A DNA stretch of 22,731 bases, taken from NCBI GenBank assembly GCA_900544555.1, contig UQWD01000028.1, positions 1 through 22,731 on the forward strand, given 5' to 3'. Below the pieces are notes generated by a model, which made no database searches, was not told the origin of the DNA, and saw only the letters and a program-made list of their open reading frames with translations. Shown here piece by piece: positions 7,015-12,886 of the stretch; position 1 is the stretch's first letter, and each line of letters opens with the position of its first letter. Source of the DNA: an uncultured Eubacteriales bacterium (GTDB taxonomy: Bacteria; Bacillota; Clostridia; Christensenellales; CAG-138). Both the position numbers and the translations under genes were made by a program.

Positions 7015-7222
7015 GGCTTTAATATCCGGAGGTGAGCTGGCTAACGCACGCGCAGGCTAAAATACAGCCATGTTAAACCGGCTCATATCCCATCGCCGTA
7101 TTTAAAAGATGCTTACCCGCCCGAGTCTTACCCATAAATACCGTATGCGCATAACTATTTAAGTGAAAGCTTTTTGATTGAAAATAAAATGAACCTATAT
7201 ATCCCCGTTATACCGTTATTTT

Positions 7223-8206
7223 TCATCCTTCCTCTTCAAGCGCCCGGCATTGCGTGCTAAGCGCGGCGCGGTACGCATCCTCCCCATGCCACGTAAGCTC
7301 GTGCGTAAGGTACGCGGGCTTTATCCGTTCCGCTATCCGGCGGGCCGCGCCGGTTTCAAACGGCAGGTGCGGGTCGATGCGGCTCAAGTGCGCATACGCC
7401 TGCGCATAGCGGGCGAAGTACTCACGCTCCATCCTCGGCGGACTGGCTGCGGTCCGCATAGCGTATGCGCCGGTCAGCGAACGGTGCAGGTGCATGCCCC
7501 GGAACAGCGGCTTGAGCTCCCCGTGCGCCTCAAAGACGTTTTCGATGTAATTTGCCGCTTCCCGCTCGGTTTTCAGCGCGGGGTTGGTTATCATCATATG
7601 CCCGGTATCAAACATAAACCCCTTTTTTTCAAACTTAACGCCCTCGATGAGCGCACGGGCCGCGCGCGGGCGCGTCAGCGTTAGGCCGCCGCCCCATACA
7701 TTTTCAAACAAAAGCTCAAACCCATATGCGCGCCCTTGTGTTATCGCGTTTACAAGCTCGCAGGTTTCAAAAACGATCTCATCCTCAGCGCGGCTGAAAC
7801 GCATGGTGAAATACTCCTCAAGCGCAGCGTCACTAACGTGAAAAACCACATATTCAACGCCAAGCGCCTCCGCCGCGTCAAAATCATGCCGGAACCGCGC
7901 GATGAGCCCAGCCCGGTCCTTTACGCCGAAAAAACGCTCCCAGCACGCCCTTTCCCCAAATTCCATCTTGAGCCGCGCGTAATCCCCGCGCCATAGATCG
8001 ATCCAGCCGGGATAAAACACCGCGTGAAGACCGCGCGCCATACGCCGCCTGATTTTGGCCGTATCCAGCTCGCCGCACAGTATCAGCTCAAGGCCGTCCA
8101 GCCCGAACGCGCGATAAAACGACTCAAGCTCCTTAGCGCCGCAATAGCGTGAGAGCGTATAAGCATCCGCCGGAAGGCTTACGCAAGCCAGCCTTTTGTT
8201 ATTCAT
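7223..8206 (-). CDS. Sugar isomerase/AP-endonuclease-like TIM-barrel protein
   Basis: This 327-residue protein has the pattern of the xylose isomerase-like TIM-barrel superfamily. Supporting blocks are LDGLELILCG, YVVFHVSDAALEEYF, FELLFENVWGGGL (metal-binding Glu), GFMFDTGHMM (Asp and His) and RGMHLHRSLTGAY (His). These are metal-ligand positions in this fold, but the substrate cannot be told. ATG at 8206 overlaps the cysK stop by 8 bases (ATGAATAA), so it is translationally coupled to cysK; the longer upstream frame lies inside cysK and is not used. The function may be linked to cysteine or sulfur metabolism through the operon, but a generic sugar-phosphate isomerase is equally possible. Confidence 0.75.
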   Translation of the reverse strand: MNNKRLACVSLPADAYTLSRYCGAKELESFYRAFGLDGLELILCGELDTAKIRRRMARGLHAVFYPGWIDLWRGDYARLKMEFGERACWERFFGVKDRAGLIARFRHDFDAAEALGVEYVVFHVSDAALEEYFTMRFSRAEDEIVFETCELVNAITQGRAYGFELLFENVWGGGLTLTRPRAARALIEGVKFEKKGFMFDTGHMMITNPALKTEREAANYIENVFEAHGELKPLFRGMHLHRSLTGAYAMRTAASPPRMEREYFARYAQAYAHLSRIDPHLPFETGAARRIAERIKPAYLTHELTWHGEDAYRAALSTQCRALEEEG

Positions 8207-9131
8207 GCCCGGTAAAGAGATCGCAAGATAAATAGCGTTCACCCGTATCAGGAAGCAGCGCCACGATGGTTTTGCCGTAAAAGCGTGGTTCCCGCGCTGT
8301 TTGAACCGCCGCCCACAGCGCCGCGCCGGACGATATACCCGCCAAGAACCCCTCATGCCGCGCAAAGGCCCGCGCGGCCTCAATCGCCTGCTCGGATGTT
8401 ACCGTAATTATCTTGTCGTAAATATCCGTATCTAGCGTATCGGGAATGAACCCGGCTCCTATCCCCTGCAGGCCGTGCGGCCCGCTTTGACCGCCCGAAA
8501 GCACAGGGGATTCGGCAGGCTCCACCGCTATGATTTCAATATCGGGCCTTCTCTCCTTCAAATATCCCCCCGCGCCGGAGATGGTTCCGCCCGTGCCTAC
8601 GCCCGCGATAAAAGCGTGCGCCTCTCCTCCGGTATCCTCCCATATCTCCGGGCCGGTCGTGCGCGTATGCGCCGCCGGGTTCGCCATGTTATAAAACTGC
8701 CCCGCGAGAAATGCCCCGGGTATCTCGCGCGCCAGCTTCTCCGCCAGTTCGATAGCCCCTCGCATGCCCTGCTCCCCGGGCGTAAGCCTAAGCTGTGCGC
8801 CGTAGGCTAAAAGTATCTTGCGCCTTTCCGCGCTCATGCTGTCCGGCATGACCAGTATCGCCTTAAAGCCCATCGTGGCGGCGACGGCCGCAAGACCTAT
8901 ACCCATGTTGCCGCTCGTCGGCTCGATAATAACGGAGCCTTCCTTGAGCAGGCCGCGTGAAACCGCGTCCATGACGATGCCGTAGGCCGCGCGATCCTTC
9001 ACGCTTCCCGTAGGGTTAAACGCCTCCAGCTTCGCCAGCACCCGCGCCTTGAGCCCATAGCAGCGGCCGAACCGCTCAAGCTCCAACAAGGGCGTGCGCC
9101 CGATTAATTGGGTTATGCTTTTATAAATCAT
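8199..9131 (-). CDS. cysK: Cysteine synthase (O-acetylserine sulfhydrylase)
   Basis: This PLP enzyme (310 residues) makes L-cysteine from O-acetylserine and sulfide in the cytoplasm. The PLP lysine is Lys45 in NPTGSVKDR. The phosphate loop is GVGTGGTISG. The motifs GLQGIGAGFIP and LLPDTGERYLS are typical of CysK. The substrate loop reads EPTSGNMGIG, where TSGNTG is the textbook form, a Thr-to-Met change next to the active site. GGAGG (9135-9139) is only 3 bases from the ATG, which is short, but the N-terminus MIYKSITQLIGRTPLLEL fits the family exactly. It is first in a two-gene operon, and two sigma-A-like promoters lie upstream. No T-box or SAM riboswitch consensus was recognised in the leader. 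Confidence 0.93.
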   Translation of the reverse strand: MIYKSITQLIGRTPLLELERFGRCYGLKARVLAKLEAFNPTGSVKDRAAYGIVMDAVSRGLLKEGSVIIEPTSGNMGIGLAAVAATMGFKAILVMPDSMSAERRKILLAYGAQLRLTPGEQGMRGAIELAEKLAREIPGAFLAGQFYNMANPAAHTRTTGPEIWEDTGGEAHAFIAGVGTGGTISGAGGYLKERRPDIEIIAVEPAESPVLSGGQSGPHGLQGIGAGFIPDTLDTDIYDKIITVTSEQAIEAARAFARHEGFLAGISSGAALWAAVQTAREPRFYGKTIVALLPDTGERYLSCDLFTGHE

Positions 9132-9164
9132 ATGCCTCCGCGCTTTATGGCCGCAAAGCCGTAA

Positions 9165-9192
9165 AATCTAAGCAAACGCGCCGAGCTGTCAA
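9165..9192 (-). promoter_or_regulatory. Proximal cysK promoter
   Basis: On the minus strand TTGACA (9192-9187), a 16-bp spacer and TAGATT (9170-9165) give a leader of roughly 27 bases to the cysK ATG. Confidence 0.6.
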
Positions 9193-9578
9193 AAGGGCGG
9201 CGCGGCCGTTTAAGGGTTGCTTGGAGCGCTTGCGCCGCCGGTGCGTCATCGCACCATTTAGGAAAGCCTTTCGATACAAGAATTTCACGCGCGTGCCGCC
9301 GCTTACGATTAAATCCTTCGGGAACCGCTTTACCGGGCTGCCCAAGTGCTGTTTCACCATTCTCACGCGCATTATATACGCTCAGTTTCCACCTGTCAAT
9401 CACAGCCCGAGCCAGCATAGGTCCGCGCCGCTGTCAACCCCTAGTCGGCAAATTGCGCCGTTTTTACAATTTGTTCACTATTTTATTCGCAAAAATGCGT
9501 TATTATTAATTGAATGCCCGGCAATAGAGTATGACGGGCGTAATTTATTTAAATATTTACACTTTAAGGAGTCGAACA
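9193..9578. other. Intergenic region between cysK and the LCP gene
   Basis: This is the divergent region carrying the distal cysK promoter. The right part (about 9450-9570) is AT-rich and leads to the LCP ribosome site, but no convincing promoter pair on the plus strand was found. Minus-strand open frames here (9128-9418 and 9145-9372) overlap the promoter and lack ribosome sites. Confidence 0.4.
9371..9399 (-). promoter_or_regulatory. Distal cysK promoter
   Basis: On the minus strand TTGACA (9399-9394), a 17-bp spacer and TATAAT (9376-9371) form a perfect sigma-A consensus about 230 bases before cysK. The leader would contain a TGGTGCG/CGCACC hairpin but no terminator that I can see. A short frame from 9372 or 9360 lies in the leader and is judged non-coding. 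Confidence 0.65.
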
Positions 9579-10598
9579 ATGGAGCACGAACAACCAAAGA
9601 AAAAGAAGATGTCTGCTCTGAAAAAAGTCGTTGTCAGCGCCGTTACCGTCGTTTTGGCGGGCGCTATCTGTATTGGCGCTTACGTGTGCATCCAGCTTTG
9701 GCGCATGCAGCAGGGCTCGATAGGCATTGTTGATCCGTCCGAAATTAATGATCCAGGCTCTACGGATCTCGCGCCCTCTACGCCCCAGCCGATTTATAAG
9801 AAGGATCCGCTGGATCAGGATGTTATCAATATACTCCTTGCCGGGTCGGATGCGCAGAAGGGCGAGGCTCACGGCCGTACGGATTCGATGATACTCCTTT
9901 CCTATAATAAAAAAGCGAATACGGCCAAGCTGGTATCCTTCATGCGGGACACCTGGCTGGAGATTCCCGGCCACGGGGAAGACCGGCTTAACACTGCGTC
10001 GCGCTTCGGCGGCATCGGCCTTACCATCAACGTAATAAACGATTATTACGACCTGGATATTCAAAACTACGTTATTGTCCGCTTCGAGGAGTTTGTCGAG
10101 ATCGTCGATAAAATCGGCGGTATCGAGATTGAGCTGGATTCTTCGGAAATCGCGTTTATCAACAAAAAGGCGCACAATAGCGACAGGCTAAGCTCCCGCG
10201 CGGGAACCAAGACCCTAAACGGCGAACAGTCGCTATGGCATTGCCGCAACCGCACCGACCGCTCCGGCGATTTTGCGCGCACCCAGCGCCAGCGCGATGT
10301 GATGTTCATCATCTTTAATAAGCTTACTAAGGTGCGCAACCCCGTAACGCTTATGGATATACTGAATTTCTCCGCCGAGCATGTTGAAACCAATATCCCC
10401 GTGGATCAAATGCTCTCCATCGGTATGGACGCGCTCTCTTCCGACCTCACGCTCAGCGAAACCCGCGTGCCATTCGACGGCACGTATGAAATTACCGGGC
10501 ATGACGGAAAAAAAGGCGTGTTCGACGTGGATTTTGAAGCGGCTACCCTGATGCTGCATGAGTTTCTGTACGGCTCCTATACCAGGATGGGGTACTAA
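9579..10598 (+). CDS. LytR-CpsA-Psr family glycopolymer ligase
   Basis: This membrane-anchored LCP enzyme (339 residues) is of the family that transfers anionic wall polymers or capsule from lipid carriers to peptidoglycan. A lysine-rich cytoplasmic tail (PKKKKMSALKK) precedes one membrane span (about 17-36), a Pro/Ser/Thr linker and the extracellular catalytic domain. Signature blocks in order: LLAGSD, HGRTDSMILLSYN, SFMRDTWLEIPG, DRLNTASRFGG, EIVDKIGGIEIEL, and HCRNRTDRSGDFARTQRQR, which carries the Arg/Asp residues that bind pyrophosphate. The start at 9579 has AAGGAG (9566-9571) 7 bases upstream; the ATG at 9531 has none. It is monocistronic with a GC hairpin downstream. Confidence 0.92.
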   Translation: MEHEQPKKKKMSALKKVVVSAVTVVLAGAICIGAYVCIQLWRMQQGSIGIVDPSEINDPGSTDLAPSTPQPIYKKDPLDQDVINILLAGSDAQKGEAHGRTDSMILLSYNKKANTAKLVSFMRDTWLEIPGHGEDRLNTASRFGGIGLTINVINDYYDLDIQNYVIVRFEEFVEIVDKIGGIEIELDSSEIAFINKKAHNSDRLSSRAGTKTLNGEQSLWHCRNRTDRSGDFARTQRQRDVMFIIFNKLTKVRNPVTLMDILNFSAEHVETNIPVDQMLSIGMDALSSDLTLSETRVPFDGTYEITGHDGKKGVFDVDFEAATLMLHEFLYGSYTRMGY

Positions 10599-10690
10599 AC
10601 GCGCATTAGGATATAATGCCCTAAAAATCGCTCGGATGAGATATTTTAGAACGTTCGCAACAGGGTTTATAAAGCAATAAGAAGATAAAT

Positions 10691-10726
10691 CGGCGCCGGC
10701 TTCAATGACGGCGCCGGCTTTATAAA
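10691..10726 (+). terminator. Probable terminator of the LCP gene
   Basis: CGGCGCCG at 10691-10698 and 10709-10716 can pair (the 8-mer is self-complementary), and TTTATAAAT follows. It is also an 11-bp direct repeat GGCGCCGGCTT. The T-run is weak. Confidence 0.5.
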
Positions 10727-10981
10727 TATTCGTAACCTCAAAAGAGTTTTTATTAGAGCGGTATCATATCGAATCAAGAATATTAAACTGATTTTTTTGT
10801 TCGATCACGCGTATTTTCATAAAGCCGCGATGACGCGCGCTGTGTTAGCGCACTTTGAATAACCGGTAACAGTTAAAGCTAAACCCCATATATATCGGCC
10901 TTTAATCCCTGTTATTACCATGTGACAAACGGTCGGATTTCAGGATATATTTATACAAATCATCATTGGGGGGTTAATGAA
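10727..10981. other. Intergenic region before a small gene
   Basis: Together with 10599-10690 this makes about 380 gene-free bases. I see no strong promoter, repeat or RNA fold apart from the terminator hairpin. Confidence 0.3.
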
Positions 10982-11200
10982 ATGCCGCTGGAGAAAAAAA
11001 TCCGAAGATACCATATCATGAATCATTACCAAACGGCTGTGCGTAAAGGGGACTATTATACCGCGAAAAAGCTTTTATACTTATTAATCACCGGTCATTG
11101 CGTGTTGCTTGCGCGTCACTGGGCGGCCGAAATAATCCTTACCGAAAATGGCTGCGGTATAAGTATTGATAAATACGGCCTTCACCACGCGTACCTGTAA
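10982..11200 (+). CDS. Small hypothetical protein
   Basis: This 72-residue protein is not recognised. ATG at 10982 has GGGGGG (10968-10973) 8 bases upstream; the longer frame begins with GTG at 10922 and has no ribosome site. The protein is helical and basic in its first half (LEKKIRRYHIMNHYQTAVRKGDYYTAKKLLYLL), resembling a short helix-turn-helix repeat of TPR type, then ITGHCVLLARHWAAEIIL. There is no signal peptide, and the hydrophobic stretch is too short to be a sure membrane span. Copy A of the hairpin-rich repeat starts 112 bases downstream. It may be a real lineage-specific small gene or a fragment of a larger protein. Confidence 0.4.
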   Translation: MPLEKKIRRYHIMNHYQTAVRKGDYYTAKKLLYLLITGHCVLLARHWAAEIILTENGCGISIDKYGLHHAYL

Positions 11201-11285
11201 GTTTTATTATATGGTCTTTTTATTTGCCAGCGCCGGCTGCGTGCCTGAAAGCTTACAAATTGCGCACCCATTGTTATTGGGTAAA

Positions 11286-11519
11286 GGGCGTGCTTTACGC
11301 ACGCCCCAGTGTGTCGAAAAAGTGGCTGCGCCACGTTTTTCGAGTGAACACGGATCGCTTGCGCATTGGCGCGGTCAGCGCCCCGTGCAAAGACACCCTT
11401 GCCGCGCAAGGCATTCCCAACCCGACGCACTTGTCGTCAGGTTCGGTTGAAAGCCTATAATAGTTGCGGCTCCGACCCAACCCCGTTTTTTTGACAGGCA
11501 GGGGCGTGCTTTACGCACG
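11286..11519. repeat. 18-bp palindromic direct repeats around repeat copy A
   Basis: GGGCGTGCTTTACGCACG occurs at 11286-11303 and 11502-11519 in the same orientation, flanking the 185-bp repeat on both sides. Each can form a GTGC/GCAC hairpin; the left one extends to 8 bp (GGGCGTGC/GCACGCCC). The sequence differs from the corresponding pair around copy B, while palindromic form and placement are the same. Confidence 0.65.
11312..11496 (+). repeat. Hairpin-rich intergenic repeat, copy A
   Basis: This 185-bp element has inverted ends TGTCGAAAAA (11312-11321) and TTTTTTTGACA (11486-11496). It contains a run of hairpins: GAAAAAGTGGC/GCCACGTTTTTC at the left end, a CACGG/CCGTG stem around GGCGC/GCGCC, CCTTG/CAAGG, and GACG/CGTC. 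It is roughly 85-90% identical by eye to copy B on the opposite strand, and its first 60 bases match copy C at the window end. Both strands stay open through most of it, so gene finders may call spurious proteins. It lies between the 3' ends of the 72-residue gene and the XRE gene. Confidence 0.78.
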
Positions 11520-11521
11520 TC

Positions 11522-11734
11522 TCAAATGGATTTACCGGTTTCCCTATCGGTAAAGACCGCTTCATAATCATAATTGAGCGAATCCGCTATTTCCCTTAAA
11601 TCCTGCTCGGTAAAATTATCGCGTTTCATTTTCACGCTCATCGTTGAGAGGTGTTTATTTAAACGTTTTGATAATTCCGTTAAGGTCAAATCTCGTTCAA
11701 CCAAAAGGATTTTAATTTTTTTTGCGGCAGACAA
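11522..11734 (-). CDS. Small XRE-type helix-turn-helix regulator
   Basis: This 70-residue DNA-binding protein consists almost only of a helix-turn-helix: KKIKILLVERDLTLTELSKRLNKHLSTMSVKMKRDNFTEQDLREIADSL carries the two-helix reader motif and supporting helices of Cro/C1-type repressors. TTG at 11734 is supported by a strong ribosome site GGGGTGATC matching the extended 16S tail. Its promoter (11756-11784) is divergent from a consensus promoter at 11826-11854. Between and around them CAAATA/TATTTG half-sites recur, so it probably controls itself and the divergent transcript. It resembles small Clostridia regulators of the same length; no partner toxin or phage genes are present. Confidence 0.82.
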   Translation of the reverse strand: MSAAKKIKILLVERDLTLTELSKRLNKHLSTMSVKMKRDNFTEQDLREIADSLNYDYEAVFTDRETGKSI

Positions 11735-11755
11735 TTGATCACCCCGTTTTTCTTA

Positions 11756-11784
11756 ATTATATGGTTTTTAACGTAATCAATCAA
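11756..11784 (-). promoter_or_regulatory. Promoter of the XRE gene
   Basis: On the minus strand TTGATT (11784-11779), a 17-bp spacer and TATAAT (11761-11756) lie about 15 transcribed bases before the TTG start. Confidence 0.68.
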
Positions 11785-11792
11785 ATGAAAAA

Positions 11793-11880
11793 CAAATAAA
11801 TATTTGAGAATAAACGAAATACGGGTTGACAATATTTGTTATTACGTATAGAATATTTATATAAACACAAATATTATTTG
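11793..11880. promoter_or_regulatory. Repeated CAAATA/TATTTG half-sites
   Basis: CAAATA-aa-TATTTG (11793-11806), a single TATTTG (11833-11838, within the promoter spacer) and CAAATA-t-TATTTG (11868-11880) surround the promoter at 11826-11854. Two palindromes and one half-site so placed look like operators of the divergent XRE regulator. AT-rich background raises the chance of coincidence. Confidence 0.45.
11826..11854 (+). promoter_or_regulatory. Strong sigma-A-type promoter
   Basis: TTGACA (11826-11831), 17-bp spacer, TAGAAT (11849-11854). Transcription would start near 11861 and run through a roughly 335-base leader to the gene at 12197. Confidence 0.75.
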
Positions 11881-12196
11881 GTTTTTGGCTAATATAGTGC
11901 CATGTGAATATTTTATGACAATGCGAAAGCCAAACCAGAGAGGAGGTATAGCGTATGAGAGTTTAGCTGATGGGATAGTTCGCGTCCAAACCGCGGACAG
12001 AGAGCGTGTTCTTGATTAATGTCCGGTCAAGAGAATACAATCTCTTCTGAATACAAGATATTCACGCTAACAAATCGTTGCTGACCATCACTGAAAAAAA
12101 AGGTATAAACACTAAAGCCAAAAACTAGATGCAATGTATGAAGTCAAATTTATACCAATGTCACCTAAAAACTATTAAGAATCGGAGGAATTAAAA
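11861..12196 (+). ncRNA. Long foldable leader or small RNA with a 3-codon ORF
   Basis: No gene of normal size is present. GTTTTTGGCT (11881-11890) is complementary over 10 bp to AGCCAAAAAC (12115-12124) and can alternatively pair with AGCCAAACC (11928-11936). Inside, AGCGTG (12003-12008) pairs with CACGCT (12063-12068). Within that stem TCTTGA/TCAAGA (12010-12015 with 12027-12032) competes with AAGAGA/TCTCTT (12029-12034 with 12041-12046). A very strong site AGGAGG (11941-11946) precedes ATG AGA GTT TAG (11955-11966). It could be a regulatory leader, an independent RNA, or a decayed gene. Confidence 0.4.
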
Positions 12197-12496
12197 ATGG
12201 TTATCAGGAAATTCAAGGAGAAGAATTGGGAACCCGCGTATGAACAGATCATCAAGCACGGCAGATCCGCGCCGCTATGCCTGCAATATGATTTAAACGT
12301 GAGCTGCAACGGAATCGATTATATTTTAAAGGTGCAGCCGGACGTGAAGAAATACCTCGCCGTTTTGCAGGCGACGCGCGTCAGCTACAATCAGGAGAAC
12401 GGCGCTAAGGAATACGAACTAATTGAAAGCCAGGCTTTGATGTCCGCGCTCATCGAGATCATCATCTTCCAGGGTGCGGAAAAACGCGCAGCGTAA
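12197..12496 (+). CDS. Small hypothetical protein
   Basis: This 99-residue protein is not recognised. GGAGG (12184-12188) is 8 bases from the ATG, so translation is well supported. It appears to be a small soluble alpha/beta protein: an N-terminal basic amphipathic part (RKFKEKNWEPAYEQIIKHG), a beta-rich centre (LCLQYDLNVSCNGIDYILKV) and a C-terminal helix (LIESQALMSALIEIIIFQG). There is no signal peptide or membrane span, and the two cysteines are not in a motif. It is transcribed from the strong promoter divergent from the XRE gene, so it is probably controlled by that regulator. Codon use is more GC-rich than its leader. Confidence 0.65.
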   Translation: MVIRKFKEKNWEPAYEQIIKHGRSAPLCLQYDLNVSCNGIDYILKVQPDVKKYLAVLQATRVSYNQENGAKEYELIESQALMSALIEIIIFQGAEKRAA

Positions 12497-12501
12497 AAAC
12501 T

Positions 12502-12519
12502 TTCCGCCTTAAGGCGGAA
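12502..12519. terminator. Perfect 18-bp palindrome after the 99-residue gene
   Basis: TTCCGCCTTAAGGCGGAA forms a 7-9-bp hairpin. The T-run (GTTTTTA) lies on the minus-strand side; on the plus strand only TAATATAA follows. It may stop transcription in both directions. Confidence 0.5.
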
Positions 12520-12728
12520 TAATATAAGCGCTAAAAAAGCGGCCGCGCCGCACTCTTCCAGGCTTCATTGCTGTTGTGCACCGCGGCGCGGACTTCATCT
12601 TCTGGTGTTCTCCACTGCCGCGCAAAAAACTACAAAACCAGGGACACATGCCATAACGGGCTTTGTTTTATACATCAAAACAAGCCTATAAAAACCTGTT
12701 GCCGATCTAATAGGCGGTATATGCGTTA
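12520..12728. other. Gene-free stretch with a GC hairpin
   Basis: CCGCGCCGC (12543-12551) pairs over 9 bp with GCGGCGCGG (12583-12591) around a 31-base loop. GGCTTTGTTTT and AAAACAAGCC (near 12660-12690) form a second stem. No gene or promoter was recognised. Confidence 0.3.
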
Positions 12729-12875
12729 GCCCCCCTCATTTGTTTGAGGGGGGCTGAGACTGTCGAAAAACCACTGAGCATTTCGTATAAAGCGGTTCCC
12801 CGAGGCTTTATAGTAAGCAGCGCCATATGCGTCCCATGTAACCCTCAGAAAAGGGCGCCGCCCCTTTTTTTGACA
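12729..12875 (+). repeat. Related short repeat element with same ends
   Basis: A GC hairpin (12729-12754, arms GCCCCCCTC/GAGGGGGGC) is followed by TGTCGAAAAA (12761-12770), about 90 bases of different interior, and TTTTTTTGACA (12865-12875). The terminal inverted repeat and preceding hairpin match copies A, B and C, but the GTGGC hairpin and interior do not. It may be a deletion derivative or a separate subfamily. Confidence 0.5.
12849..12872 (-). terminator. Probable terminator of dnaX
   Basis: On the minus strand AAAGGG and CCCTTT flank a GC core and run into TTTTC, 15-40 bases after the dnaX stop. It overlaps the end of the short repeat element; the plus strand reads as a terminator too (T7). 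Confidence 0.5.
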
Positions 12876-12886
12876 GCCTATGCCCC

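Noticed and set aside
9145..9372. 75-residue frame and overlapping 96-residue frame upstream of cysK
   Set aside because: Both begin at or before a perfect cysK promoter, lack ribosome sites and show no recognisable motif.
11522..12496. Toxin-antitoxin module
   Set aside because: The HTH protein is divergent from, not in an operon with, the 99-residue gene, and the latter shows no known toxin motif.
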